Below, one piece after another: positions 27,495-37,284 of a stretch of DNA of 64,000 nucleotides; positions within the stretch are counted from its first letter, which is position 1, and the number at the start of each line of letters is the position of its first letter. A program made the position numbers and the translations under genes. Under the pieces are notes generated by a model. That model was not told where the DNA came from. It did not search any database and saw only the letters and a list, made by a program, of their open reading frames with translations. This stretch comes from Lepisosteus oculatus. Taxonomy: Eukaryota > Chordata > Actinopteri > Semionotiformes > Lepisosteidae. The stretch is from positions 41,052,490-41,116,489 of the forward strand of contig NC_090709.1 in NCBI RefSeq assembly GCF_040954835.1, in the 5' to 3' direction.

Positions 27495-30400
27495 GACACA
27501 GACACACCTGACACAGACACAACAGCTGATGACGTTACACAGAGCGGACTTTATTAGCACTTCACCCTGAACCCAGTCCCGTTTCTAACCCCCTGCGCTG
27601 TTAAACACACTGACCTGAGTGGCGATCCCAGCGTGGTCACAGCCTGGGACCCACAGCACCCTGTAGCCCTGCATCCTCCTCCTGGAACAGCAACACACAG
27701 ACACCATAACACACTGAGAACACACTGAGAACACCCTGTAGCCCTGCATCCTCCTCCTGGAACAGCAACACACAGACACCATAACACACTGAGAACACAC
27801 TGAGAACACCCTGTAGCCCTGCATTCTCCTCCTGGAACAGCAACACACAGACACACTGACACACAATAACACACTGAGAACACACTGTAGCCCTGCACCC
27901 TCCCCCTGGAACAGCAACACACAGACACCATAACACACTGAGAACACACTGAGAACATCCTGTAGCCCTGCACCCTCCTCCTGGAACAGCAACACACAGA
28001 CACAATAACACACTGAGAACACACTGAGAACATCCTGTAGCCCTGCACCCTCCTCCTGGAGCAGCAACACACAGACACAATAACACACTGAGAACACACT
28101 GTAGCCCTGCACCCTCCTCCTGGAGCAGCAACACACAGACACACTGACACACTGAGAACACCCTGAGAACATCCTGTAGCCCTGCACCCTCCTCCTGGAA
28201 CAGCAACACACAGACACAATAACACACTGAGAACACACTGAGAACATCCTGTAGCCCTGCACCCTCCTCCTGGAGCAGCAACACACAGACACAATAACAC
28301 ACTGAGAACACACTGTAGCCCTGCACCCTCCTCCTGGAGCAGCAACACACAGACACACTGACACACTGAGAACACACTGAGAACATCCTGTAGCCCTCCA
28401 CCCTCCTCCTGGAGCAGCAACACACAGACACAATAACACACTGAGAACATCCTGTAGCCCTGCACCCTCCTCCTGGAACAGCAACACACAGACACCATAA
28501 CACACTGAGAACACACTGTAGCCCTCCACCCTCCTCCTGGAACAGCAACACACAGACACAATAACACACTGAGAACACACTGAGAACATCCTGTAGCCCT
28601 CCACCCTCCTCCTGGAGCAGCAACACACAGACACAATAACACACTGAGAACATCCTGTAGCCCTGCACCCTCCTCCTGGAACAGCAACACACAGACACAC
28701 TGACACACTGAGAACACACTGAGAACATCCTGTAGCCCTCCACCCTCCTCCTGGAACAGCAACACACAGACACAATAACACACTGAGAACACACTGAGAA
28801 CACCCTGCATCCTCCTCCTGGAGCAGCAACACACAGACACACTGACACACTGAGAACATCCTGTAGCCCTGCACCCTCCTCCTGGAACAGCAACACACAG
28901 ACACACTGACACACTGAGAACACACTGAGAACACCCTGTAGCCCTCCACCCTCCTCCTGGAACAGCAACACACAGACACAATAACACACTGAGAACACAC
29001 TGAGAACATCCTGTAGCCCTGCACCCTCCTCCTGGAACAGCAACACACAGACACAATAACACACTGAGAACACACTGAGAACATCCTGTAGCCCTGCACC
29101 CTCCTCCTGGAACAGCAACACACAGACACAATAACACACTGAGAACACACTGAGAACATCCTGTAGCCCTGCATCCTCCTCCTGGAACAGCAACACACAG
29201 ACACCATAACACACTGAGAACACACTGAGAACACACTGTAGCCCTGCATCCTCCTCCTGGAACAGCAACACACAGACACAATAACACACTGAGAACACAC
29301 TGAGAACATCCTGTAGCCCTGCATCCTCCTCCTGGAACAGCAACACACAGACACCATAACACACTGAGAACACACTGAGAACACACTGTAGCCCTGCACC
29401 CTCCTCCTGGAACAGCAACACACAGACACAATAACACACAAACACACTGAGAACATCCTGTAGCCCTGCACCCTCCTCCTGGAACAGCAACACACAGACA
29501 CACTGACACACTGAGAACACACTGAGAACACCCTGCACCCTCCTCCTGGAGCAGCAACACACAGACACAATAACACACTGAGAACATCCTGTAGCCCTCC
29601 ACCCTCCTCCTGGAACAGCAACACACAGACACACTGACACACTGAGAACACACTGAGAACACCCTGCACCCTCCTCCTGGAGCAGCAACACACAGACACA
29701 ATAACACACTGAGAACACACTGAGAACACCCTGCACCCTCCTCCTGGAGCAGCAACACACAGACACAATAACACACTGAGAACATCCTGTAGCCCTGCAC
29801 CCTCCTCCTGGAGCAGCAACACACAGACACACTGACACACTGAGAACACACTGTAGCCCTGCACCCTCCTCCTGGAGCAGCAACACACAGACACACTGAC
29901 ACACTGAGAACACACTGTAGCCCTGCACCCTCCTCCTGGAACAGCAACACACAGACACCATAACACACTGAGAACACACTGTAACCCTCCACCCTCCTCC
30001 TGGAACAGCAACACACAGACACACTGACACACAAACACACTGAGAACATCCTGTAGCCCTGCACCCTCCTCCTGGAGCAGCAACACACAGACACAATAAC
30101 ACACTGAGAACACCCTGTAGCCCTGCACCCTCCTCCTGGAACAGCAACACACAGACACACTGACACACTGAGAACACACTGAGAACATCCTGTAGCCCTC
30201 CACCCTCCTCCTGGAACAGCAACACACAGACACAATAACACACTGAGAACACACTGAGAACACCCTGCACCCTCCTCCTGGAGCAGCAACACACAGACAC
30301 AATAACACACTGAGAACACACTGAGAACACACTGCACCCTCCTCCTGGAACAGCAACACACAGACACAATAACACACTGAGAACTCACTGAGGACACCCT

Positions 30401-33400
30401 GCACCCTCCTCCTGGAACAGCAACACACAGACACAATAACACACTGAGAACACACTGAGAACATCCTGTAGCTCTCCACCCTCCTCCTGGAACAGCAACA
30501 CACAGACACAATAACACACTGAGAACACACTGTAGCCCTGCACCCTCCTCCTGGAGCAGCAACACACAGACACACTGACACACTGAGAACACACTGAGAA
30601 CATCCTGTAGCCCTGCACCCTCCTCCTGGAACAGCAACACACAGACACAATAACACACTGAGAACACACTGAGAACACCCTGCATCCTCCTCCTGCAACA
30701 GCAACACACAGACACAATAACACACTGAGAACACACTGAGAACATCCTGTAGCCCTCCACCCTCCTCCTGGAACAGCAACACACAGACACAATAACACAC
30801 TGAGAACACACTGAGAACACCCTGCACCCTCCTCCTGGAGCAGCAACACACAGACACAATAACACACTGAGAACACACTGTAGCCCTGCACCCTCCTCCT
30901 GGAGCAGCAACACACTGACACACTGAGAACACACTGAGAACATCCTGTAGCCCTGCACCCTCCTCCTGGAGCAGCAACACACTGACACACAGGCACACTG
31001 ACACACAGACACACTGACACACAGACACAGTGACACAGTGACACAGTGACACAGTGACACAGTGACACAGTGACACGCCGACACGCCGACACGCCGACCC
31101 GCCGACCCGCCGACACACAGACACACAGACACACAGACACACAGACCCACTGACCCACAGACCCACAGACCCACAGACCCACTCCAATCTGGCCCTGATC
31201 TGAGCCCTGCCTCACCAGCGGGCCAGGGCGTCCTCGAGGGCCACCGTGAGGGCGTGGCCCAGGTGCAGGGAGCCCGTGACGTTGGGCGGGGGGATGCACA
31301 TGGAGAACGACCGGCCCAGCGCCTGGGGCAGCCGGCCCTGCAGGGGGAGAGCAGAGCAGAGCCATCAGCAGCCACGACGGCGACATACACAGTATGAGAT
31401 AATCACAACTACAGCAGCAGCAGCCACAGTGACACTGTATATAGAAATAACAATACTGTATATAGAAATCATCATAATACCAACTACAGCAGCAGCAGCC
31501 ACAGTGATACTGTATATATAAATAACAATACTGTATATAGAAATCATCATAATAACCACAACTACAGCAGCAGCAACCACAGTGATACTGTATATATAAA
31601 TAACAATACTGTATATAGAAATCATCATAATACCAACTACAGCGGCAGCAACCACAGTGATACTGTATATATAAATAACAATACTGTATATAGAAATCAT
31701 CATAATACCAACTACAGCAGCAGCAACCACAGTGATACTGTATATATATAAATAATAATAACAATACTGTATATATAAATAATAATAATAACTACAGCAG
31801 CAGCAACCACAGTGATACTGTATATATAAATAACAATACTGTATATAGAAATCATCATAATACCAACTACAGCAGCAACCCTGATAACACTGTATATATA
31901 TATAAATAATAATAATACTGTATATATATAAATAATAATAACAACTACAGCAGCAATAATAATAATACTGTATATATAATAATAACTACAGCAGCAATAA
32001 TAATAAAAACAGCAGCAAGAATAATAATAATAATAATAATAATAGTAAGAACAATATTAAAAACGACAGCAGCAATAATAATAGAAATAAGTAACAGTAA
32101 TAATAATGCCCTACCACACGCTACTGTAAACAAGCAGCGAGAGGAAGAGGAAACTTCATTTCCACTCACACCCTTCCTCGTCCACCCCTCTCTGAATCCC
32201 GCCCCTCCTCCTCCTCACCTGGTACTCCGGGGTGAAGAAGCCCTCTCTCTCCCACCACTGGTACCAGCAGGCCTCCACGTACTGGGGGCTGTAGGCCGGG
32301 GGCAGGGGGCCGGAGGTGTCTGAGAGAGGGGCAGAGGGGCCCGTCATCAGAGAGCACACAGGGACACAGGGACACGGTAGACTCTCACACACTCTCTTAC
32401 ACACACACTCTCACTCTCTCACGCTGTCACACACGCGGTCACACACACGGTCACACACACGGTCACACACACGGTCACACACTCACATGCTCACTCGCTG
32501 TCACACACTCTCAATCTCACACCCTCACACTGTCACACACACCCTCACTCTCTCACGCTGTCACACACACTCAATCTCTCACACACTCACACACACACTG
32601 TCACACACTGTCACACACTCTCAATCTCACACCCTCACACTGTCACACACACCCTCACTCTCTCACGCTGTCACACACACTCAATCTCTCACACACTCAC
32701 ACACACACTGTCACACACTCTCAATCTCACACCCTCACTCTCTCACGCTGTCACACACACCCTCACTCTCTCACGCTGTCACACACACTCAATCTCTCAC
32801 ACACTCTCACACACACTGTCACACACTGTCACACACTCTCAATCTCACACCCTCACACTGTCACACACACCCTCACTCTCTCACGCTGTCACACACACCC
32901 TCACTCTCTCACGCTGTCACACACACTCACTCTCACACACACCCTCACACTGTCACACACACCCTCACACTCTCACACACTCACTCTCACACACTCGCTC
33001 ACACACTGTCACACACTGTCACACACACCCTCACTCTCTCTCTCTCTCAGCTCCGAGGCGCTGCCTCACCCTTCCTCTCCCCGGGCGGCGTGGGCGCGGT
33101 GTAGACCATCCTCTCCTTCTCCTTCCACTGCGGCCCCGACGCCCCGGCGCCCTGGCAGGAGACAGCACCGCCCAGAGGCAGGATCAGAACCGCTCCCGGA
33201 CGACAGTGGACTCCTGGCCCGGCAGAGCGCCACACACAGGACCTCACAACCTGCGGGGCGACTCCAGCACCTCCAGAGGGACGCACCCCACGGGGCGAGA
33301 GCGTACAGGGCTCAGGGCAGGAGGCGCTTCTGTACACAGAGGGGGGTGGGGGTGGGGAACAAGCTGCCCAGCCCTGTGGTTGAAGCCGATACCCTGGCTT

Positions 33401-34298
33401 CTCTCCAGACACAGCTGGGTGAGCTCCTCCAGTCAGGACAGGGGGCTCTTCTGTACACAGAGGGGGGTGGGGGTGGGGAACAAGCTGCCCAGCCCTGTGG
33501 TTGAGGCCGATACCCTGGCTCCTCTCCAGACACAGCTGGGTGAGCTCCTCCAGTCAGGACAGGAGGCTCTTCTGTACACAGAGGGGGGTGGGGGTGGGGA
33601 ACAAGCTGCCCAGCCCTGTGGTTGAAGCCGATACCCTGGCTTCTCTCCAGACACAGCTGGGTGAGCTCCTCCAGTCAGGACAGGAGGCTCTACTGTACAC
33701 AGAGGGTGGCGGGGGTGGGGAACAAGCTGCCCAGCCCTGTGGTTGAAGCCGATACCCTGGCTTCTCTCCAGACACAGCTGGGTGAGCTCCTCCAGTCAGG
33801 ACAGGAGGCTCTACTGTACACAGAGGGTGGCGGGGGTGGGGAACAAGCTGTCCAGCCCTGTTGTTGAAGCCGATACCCTGGCTTCTCTCCAGACACAGCT
33901 GGGTGAGCTCCTCCAGTCAGGACAGGAGGCTCTACTGTACACAGAGGGGGGTGGGGGTGGGGAACAAGCTGCCCAGCCCTGTGGTTGAAGCCGATACCCT
34001 GGCTTCTCTCAGGACACAGCTGGGTGAGCTCCTCCAGTCATGACAGGAGGCTCTTCTGTACACAGAGAGGGGCGGAGGTGGGGAACAAGACAGCCCCGCC
34101 CCTCCCTCCCTGGCTGGCTGGCTGGCTCACCGTGGCGCAGTCTGCCAGGACGGCCCGCTCCCTCTCCCGCCTCCTCTTCTGCTTCTCCGCCCGGCCTCGG
34201 TCCGGGGCGGGGGCGGGCGCGGCCCGGGAGGTCGGCAGGTCGTGGGCCGGCCGCCCCCACAGCGCCCCCAGGGGGACGCGGCGAGCTGGGCGCCACAT
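760..34298 (-). CDS. vars2: Mitochondrial valyl-tRNA synthetase, 29 coding exons
   Basis: Class Ia synthetase that charges mitochondrial tRNA-Val with valine in the matrix. Exons, 5' to 3' on minus: 34298-34131, 33151-33070, 32319-32219, 31337-31216, 27681-27615, 26602-26505, 26234-26153, 24426-24307, 23890-23782, 22596-22508, 22331-22250, 21849-21719, 20397-20294, 20170-20089, 15483-15407, 15247-15160, 14613-14481, 13737-13667, 12474-12349, 11100-10996, 9901-9833, 9330-9252, 6921-6794, 6699-6547, 5849-5646, 3936-3825, 2702-2521, 2439-2290, 837-760. They sum to 3192 nt (1063 residues, equal to human VARS2 as I recall it), and every junction keeps phase. Motifs seen: an Arg-rich acidic-poor N-terminus ([17 protein letters not shown]) like a mitochondrial presequence; [15 protein letters not shown] with the HIGH signature (exon 4); [10 protein letters not shown] (exon 5); [10 protein letters not shown] of the editing domain (exon 10); [17 protein letters not shown] (exon 16); KMSKS (exon 20); anticodon-binding domain in exons 22-25; an Arg/Glu-rich coiled-coil C-terminus (exons 28-29). 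The presequence and the exon 3 match favour VARS2 over cytosolic VARS1. Intron 17 uses a GC donor. The exon 17 acceptor has a poor pyrimidine tract and is the least certain junction. Confidence 0.95.
895..2117. repeat. GT-rich minisatellite in VARS2 intron 28
   Basis: About 25 copies of a ~45-50 bp unit built on GTGATGGACTGGTGTCCTG, CCAGGGTGTGTGAG and a variable (GT)n. The core matches the 3' part of a dispersed fish element seen more fully at 58.4-59.2 kb, so the array looks like an expansion inside that element. Confidence 0.93.
2694..3700. repeat. 56-bp minisatellite spanning the exon 27 acceptor
   Basis: About 18 copies of a 56 bp unit in VARS2 intron 26. On the sense (minus) strand each unit reads through a CCTGTTGCAG-type acceptor into TGTGGGNGCTGTG, which is the beginning of exon 27. 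The array is contiguous with the real splice site at 2702/2703. Confidence 0.93.
3990..4222 (+). mobile_element. tRNA-derived SINE copy
   Basis: Aligns along its length with the element at 37.48-37.75 kb. A pol III B-box-like GGTTCGTATCC is at 4044-4054, followed by the shared GGCAGAGGAATCCTACTC segment, TATAAAATGGCCGACCCTG and TCATGGAGAGCCAGCTGGGG. It lies in VARS2 intron 25, antisense to the gene. Confidence 0.75.
4230..5455. repeat. ~43-bp minisatellite in VARS2 intron 25
   Basis: About 28 copies of a unit with CCCACAGAGCCTAAACACAC and GGACACGCCCCTC as landmarks, with variants lacking the CAGA. It starts where the SINE ends, suggesting the two may be connected. No coding content. Confidence 0.92.
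5865..6530 (-). repeat. 62-bp minisatellite filling VARS2 intron 24
   Basis: About 11 copies of a 62 bp unit occupy nearly the whole intron between exon 24 (ends 6547) and exon 25 (starts 5849). On the sense strand a unit reads TTCATGTACTGGAGTGTCC, AGTCAGTGTGTCTGTGTG, AACCCCTCTCTCTCTCAG. The last partial unit merges into the pyrimidine tract of the exon 25 acceptor. The same unit occurs in PPP1R11 intron 1. Confidence 0.93.
6930..9235. repeat. 2.2-kb minisatellite in VARS2 intron 22
   Basis: About 70 copies of a ~31 bp unit with landmarks GGAGCACACTCCAACACCC and GGCACAAACAGG (variants AAACTGG and AGAGAGG), plus a longer variant with an extra CAGCCACCCG. Long ORFs of 740-915 codons in several frames on both strands arise because stop codons are absent from the unit; they are not genes. 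A short (GA)n lies at 6940-6962. Confidence 0.93.
9415..9690. repeat. 121-bp repeat, partial copies, VARS2 intron 21
   Basis: Two to three incomplete copies of the 121 bp repeat, in the opposite orientation to the copy at 1-190. The remainder of the intron to exon 21 is GA-rich and unremarkable. Confidence 0.85.
9950..10465. repeat. ~44-bp tandem repeat, VARS2 intron 20, part A
   Basis: About a dozen units with GATTCACTGTCTGACACACTG and CACACTAACACAGC. It passes directly into the 21-bp array downstream. Confidence 0.9.
10466..10965. repeat. 21-bp tandem repeat, VARS2 intron 20, part B
   Basis: About 24 copies of a 21 bp unit (CTGGGCTCACACACTGACAC plus one base) with two short CTGGCCAC interruptions. 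Because 21 is a multiple of three, it yields spurious Cys/Val/Ser-rich ORFs on the minus strand. Confidence 0.92.
11295..12180. repeat. 121-bp tandem array, about 7 copies, VARS2 intron 19
   Basis: Seven head-to-tail copies of the 121 bp repeat, same orientation as at 52.75-53.80 kb. The 170 bp between the array and exon 19 contains GGATAAAAGTCGCTATAT-like sequence but nothing identifiable. Confidence 0.93.
12540..13665. repeat. CCACACCCACA minisatellite, VARS2 intron 18
   Basis: Interleaved higher-order repeat of ACCACACCCACAGTCACACC, CATATAGCCACACCCAC and AATCACTATA segments. On the sense strand the array begins within a few bases of the exon 18 donor at 13667/13666. Confidence 0.9.
13860..14432. 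repeat. ~70-bp tandem repeat, VARS2 intron 17
   Basis: About 8 copies with TCAGATCTGTACAGGACTGG, AGAGACACTCAGTCTGATC and CCTCCAGCTTCACCCTCAC, and a variable CTC run. It lies between the GC donor of exon 17 and exon 18. Confidence 0.9.
14690..15125. repeat. 29-bp tandem repeat, VARS2 intron 16
   Basis: About 14 copies with AAGGACAGAGCAGG and GGTCAGACACTCAG (variant TGGACAGACACTCA). It gives spurious Gln/Arg/Asp-rich ORFs in all plus frames. Confidence 0.92.
15585..20089. repeat. 4.5-kb minisatellite starting at the exon 14 donor, VARS2 intron 14
   Basis: On the order of 150 copies of a 25 bp unit, some carrying a 12 bp insertion (TGTCTGTCAGTC on plus). On the sense (minus) strand the first unit starts at the first base of the intron: GTGAGGCTGACAGAG then ATCCACACAG, repeated. 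Every unit boundary therefore resembles ACAG|GTGAG, with variants CAG|GTCAG and CAG|GGGAG. The many apparent ORFs are artefacts of the repeat. Confidence 0.95.
20515..21715. repeat. 94-bp satellite-like array, VARS2 intron 12
   Basis: About 13 copies of a 94 bp unit with GACATATTTACAGCTCGCTG, GAAGGCGTTATGGGGGTGAT and CACTGGGGTACAGC. On the sense strand the array begins about 7 bases after the exon 12 donor. Confidence 0.93.
21851..22130. repeat. 280-bp homopurine tract upstream of exon 12
   Basis: Uninterrupted GA/GGA/GAAG purine run on plus, hence a pyrimidine tract on the sense strand. It leads directly into the exon 12 acceptor at 21849/21850. It encodes only low-complexity Glu/Gly, Leu/Pro or Ser/Phe ORFs. 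Confidence 0.93.
22670..23745. repeat. ~60-70-bp tandem repeat, VARS2 intron 9
   Basis: About 16 copies with ACAGGACAGGAGACACAGTG, GATCACAGAGAATCCCTC and AGTCATAAACACACAC, with variable GA runs. Confidence 0.9.
24580..26050. repeat. ~62/66-bp tandem repeat, VARS2 intron 7
   Basis: About 24 copies with GTGTGATCTCCTGTCCCAGC, CTGAGGAACAGACAGTGAG and CTCTCAATAATAATAATACA; a four-base GACA deletion separates two unit lengths. Confidence 0.92.
26300..26385. repeat. Isolated partial 121-bp repeat, VARS2 intron 6
   Basis: A single diverged partial copy, from GGAGGCTCTTCTGTACACAG to GAAACCGATAC. It shows that the unit exists outside tandem arrays. Confidence 0.75.
26625..27522. repeat. CA-rich minisatellite, VARS2 intron 5
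   Basis: Repeats of ACTCACCTGACACAGACACA with (CA)n expansions. On the sense strand units contain TCAGGTGAGTGC, a strong donor-like sequence, within an intron whose real donor is CAG|GTCAGT. Confidence 0.88.
27690..30985. repeat. 3.3-kb minisatellite carrying the exon 5 acceptor, VARS2 intron 4
   Basis: About 45 copies of a unit of roughly 55-85 bp. On the sense (minus) strand each has GTTGCTGTTCCAG (the exon 5 acceptor and pyrimidine tract) followed by GAGGAGGNTGCAGGGCTAC, which is the first part of exon 5. Several copies match the exon exactly over about 20 nt; others differ at one or two positions or have a shortened exon-like part. The real exon 5 is 27681-27615, directly after the last copy. 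Confidence 0.95.
31400..32110. repeat. ~76-bp AT-rich repeat and AAT microsatellite, VARS2 intron 3
   Basis: About 6 copies with ACTACAGCAGCAGCAACCAC, ACAATACTGTATATAGAAAT and CATCATAATACC, degrading into (AAT)n towards exon 3. Confidence 0.9.
32385..33045. repeat. CACACTCTCA-type repeat, VARS2 intron 2
   Basis: Low-complexity array of ACACACCCTCACTCTCTCAC, GCTGTCACACACAC and TCAATCTCTCACACA. The plus-strand His/Ser/Thr-rich ORF over it is spurious. Confidence 0.9.
33310..34085. repeat. 121-bp tandem array, about 6.5 copies, VARS2 intron 1
   Basis: Six head-to-tail copies in the orientation of the 1-190 copy and opposite to 11.3 and 52.8 kb. It fills most of the intron between the first two coding exons. 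Confidence 0.93.
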
Positions 34299-34429
34299 CG
34301 CCGTCCGCTGCGATCAGACGGGAAGAGCGTCAGTCCGGAGGCACCGATCGGGTCAGAACACCAGAACAGCTCAGAGGGAGGCACAGACACCTGACCTGAC
34401 TGCTATCCATCGGCTTTCTTACAGCTCAG

Positions 34430-35110
34430 ATCACAGGGGAGCGGAGTCTGTCCCAGCATGCAACAGGCACAAGGCAGGGCTCACCCTGGACACCAGTCCA
34501 CCACAGGACACACACACACTCACACACCCTGGACAGGACACCAGTCCATCACAGGACACACACACACTCACACACCCTGGACAGGACACCAGTCCATCAC
34601 AGGACACACACACACTCACACACCCTGGACAGGACACCAGTCCATCACAGGACACACACACACACTCTGGACAGGACACCAGTCCATCACAGGACACACA
34701 CACACTCACACACACCCTGGACAGGACACCAGTCCATCACAGGACAGACACACACACACACTGGACAGGTCACCAGTCCATCACAGGACACACACACACT
34801 GGACAGGACACCAGTCCATCACAGGACAGACACACACACACACACACACACTGGACAGGTCACCAGTCCATCACAGGACACACACACACTGGACAGGACA
34901 CCAGTCCATCACAGGACACACACACACACACTGGACAGGACACCAGTCCATCACAGGACACACACACTCACAAACGTTTTTGGACTGTGGGAGGAAACCC
35001 ACACAAACTCTGGGAGAACACGCAAACCCCCACAGGTCCCAGCCTTAACCCAGGACCCCAGAGCTCTGGGGCAGCGCTGCTGACCACTCTGTCCCCTGGC
35101 CTGCTTGGGA
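34430..35110 (-). mobile_element. Dispersed SINE/LINE-tail-like element with internal minisatellite
   Basis: On the minus strand the order is a GGACTGTGGGAGGAAACC-type segment (complement near 34990-35010), then about 12 copies of the GATGGACTGGTGTCCTGTCC unit, then a CCAGGGTGAGCCCTGCCTTG end. This order matches a widespread fish element. Family assignment (SINE with an L2-like tail) is from memory and unverified. Confidence 0.6.
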
Positions 35111-35369
35111 GAATCAGAAAACTGGCCACAAAGATCTCATCCAGCTGTGTCTGGAGAGAAGCCTGTTCCCCACCCCCACCCCCCTCTTTGTAAAGAGGTG
35201 TCTCCTAGTCTCGGTTTTAACCCCCCGTCCACATAGGCTACGGACAATACAGACATAACACAACACAATAGAGAAGGCAAACATATATCCTGCACTAGAA
35301 ATAAGAGAGAAACACTTTTTTTTTCCAGAATAACCCTAATCACGACACGGTTCTCATGTGGGAACATAA

Positions 35370-35480
35370 ATACGGGAGGCGATTCTGTACACAGAGGGGG
35401 GCGGGGGTGGGGAACAAGCTGCCCAGCCCTGCGGCTGAAGCCGATCACCCCGGCTTCTCTCCGGACACAACGGGAAAACA
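35370..35480. repeat. Diverged single 121-bp repeat copy
   Basis: One partial copy (GATTCTGTACACAGAGGGGG to GAAGCCGATCACCCCGGC). A further fragment is at 35140-35190. Confidence 0.75.
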
Positions 35481-35900
35481 TCCCTGCATCTCTCCAGCGG
35501 GCGGGCGGGCGGGACAGGCGAAATGCCCGTCTCTCGTCTGGAACCCGGTCTGGTGTCCTCTTTCGCGACCGCCCACGACACTGGTGGAGCCCGTACGCTA
35601 AGCGGGACCCACGGGCAAGGAGAACCGTTCCGCGGAGCCGAGGGGGACAGAAGAGCAGGAGAATACGGAAACCTTCAACGCCTGACAAGGACAGAACTCG
35701 CACCTGGCCTTCAGAAACCGCCGCAGCGGGCCGCCATGTTCCGGAAGTCCGGGTTGAAAACGCCGACTTCCTACTTCCGCCTGAGGGAGAGGAAAGGGGA
35801 GGGGCTGCGCGCCCCTCCCTCCCCCCCGCGGCCGTGCGAGCGCCCCCTGCCGCCTCGGAGGCCAGGCGCGGCGGGGCGGGTCCGCGAATTTGATCCAATT
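35450..35900 (-). promoter_or_regulatory. vars2: CpG-rich VARS2 promoter candidate
   Basis: GC- and CpG-rich block with a YY1-like GCCGCCATGTT at 35730-35740, an ETS site CCGGAAGT at 35741-35748 and two ACTTCC sites at 35766-35778. This is a housekeeping-type promoter without a TATA box. VARS2 exon 1 has an acceptor-like CTGATCGCAG just before its ATG, so a non-coding first exon here spliced over about 1.2 kb is likely (inference). A divergent transcript cannot be excluded. Confidence 0.5.
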
Positions 35901-36145
35901 GATAATAATAATAATAATAATAATTGCTTACACTTATATAGCGCTTTTCTGGACACTCCACTCAAAGCGCTTTACAGGTAATGGGGTCTCCCCTCCACCA
36001 CCACCAGTGTGCAGCCCCACCTGGATGATGCGACGGCAGCCATAGTGCGCCAGAACGCTCCCCACACACCAGCTCCCAGTGGGGAGGAGAGCATAGTAAT
36101 GTAGCCAATTCATAGAGGCTACAATTGATGAATTTCCCAATGATC
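35898..36145 (+). mobile_element. Partial ~530-bp dispersed element, copy A
   Basis: Starts with (AAT)n and CTTACACTTATATAGCGC, then GGACACTCCACTCAAAGCGC, and carries CAGTGTGCAGCCCCACCTGG. It shares these with the copies at 44.2, 37.3/37.8 and 57.0 kb and is truncated at about 36145. Class unknown. Confidence 0.8.
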
Positions 36146-36244
36146 ACAGCTGTTGCCACTGCGATAAGGCGATCGAAACGTATCCGCACGAAACATTCGC
36201 CTTGGCTGTCGGGCGGAAAAGGAATCTTTGGTGCATTTATTTGT

Positions 36245-36715
36245 TAGGTGTAGGTTTGTGAAGTTGTTTTGGACGGATTTACAGAGTTTTGTTTGCAGGC
36301 AGTTAAAGGTGTTTTTTTTAGATTGAAGGATTTTGACATTTTATTGTACTGTTCAGTAGAAAATTTGGAAAAAGAGCATTTATTTATAGTCAATTTATTA
36401 ATCATTCTTGGTCAATTTCACATCCATAAATCCAAATGGTCTAATAATCCTCCCCTTTTTAGTTCTTTTGAGGTGGAGCTGAAACACTATTTAAATTCTA
36501 TTAAAAATGTGAGAAATAATAAAGCACGGAAAACATATGATATATGTAAAAAATACAAGTTAATCATATAACTTACTTATTACCTCTGGCGGTTAACTGT
36601 TTATTTTTCCTGTTTGTGTTTATTTTCTTGTACCTAATTTGATCCTCTGATTGTATTTGTATTTGTAAATTCTTTACAAATTTAATAAAAAATTCTTTAA
36701 AAAAAAAACATCCCC
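36245..36715 (+). mobile_element. LINE-1-type 3' end (reverse transcriptase C-terminus relic)
   Basis: An ORF at 36269-36571 encodes about 100 residues containing NLEKEHLFIVNLLIILGQFH and IHKSKW. I recognise this as the C-terminal end of L1-type ORF2 proteins, where ...ILLGK(F/Y)HIHKxKW is characteristic. A short AT-rich 3' end and A-run follow. It is 5' truncated, as expected of a dead-on-arrival insertion. Confidence 0.7.
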
Positions 36716-36719
36716 CTTG

Positions 36720-37250
36720 GCTGTAAGAACTACAACTCCCATGAGCGCCGTGCGCGGCTTCCCTTTCCGGGGAGCCTTTTTTTTTTTAAAGTTTATTTTC
36801 TCAAAAATGACCCCAAAACACGGTAGGGTTTCCAGAGATATTACCCCTTCGGGTTTCCAACAAGCGGGTAGCGATGATCCCACCCCCCGAACCCGTCCAT
36901 TTTTACTTTGGAAACTTTTCCTCGGCTGCTACGGCGCATTTTCAACACGACCCAACACATAAACCAGGTTTTTTTTTTTAAAAAAAAAACATCGCCGTGG
37001 CAAGAGACGCTTAAACTCACGGCAGCGGGACCCGGGTGCTTATCTTGGCACGAAACTTGTAGAGACGTTTAAGTCAACTCCCTGATAACGTATACGGCCC
37101 CCTGACCAACGGCAGGCTTTTTCAAACGGCTATAATAAACACCTGAACCTTACACTGCGGAACAGTGGCGTCGCAAAACACGAAATACAAGCCTTTTTTA
37201 AAAAAAAAAAAAACAGCTTAATACTTAAAACGTGATACAGGTGTACTGGT
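36720..37250. other. Unassigned sequence
   Basis: No gene, RNA or repeat recognised. It contains several A/T homopolymers and one short plus-strand ORF (36717-36962) with no recognisable similarity. Confidence 0.5.
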
Positions 37251-37284
37251 CTTACCTACAAGCCAGCAGCCATATCCCCCTGAA

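Noticed and set aside
27554-31390. ORFs of 912-1278 codons, Cys/Val/Ser-rich
   Set aside because: Open in all three minus frames through the intron 4 array; the real exons 4 and 5 lie at its ends.
760-34298. Cytosolic VARS1 rather than VARS2
   Set aside because: There is no long N-terminal GST-like extension; the presequence-like start, total length of 1063 and motif contexts fit the mitochondrial enzyme.
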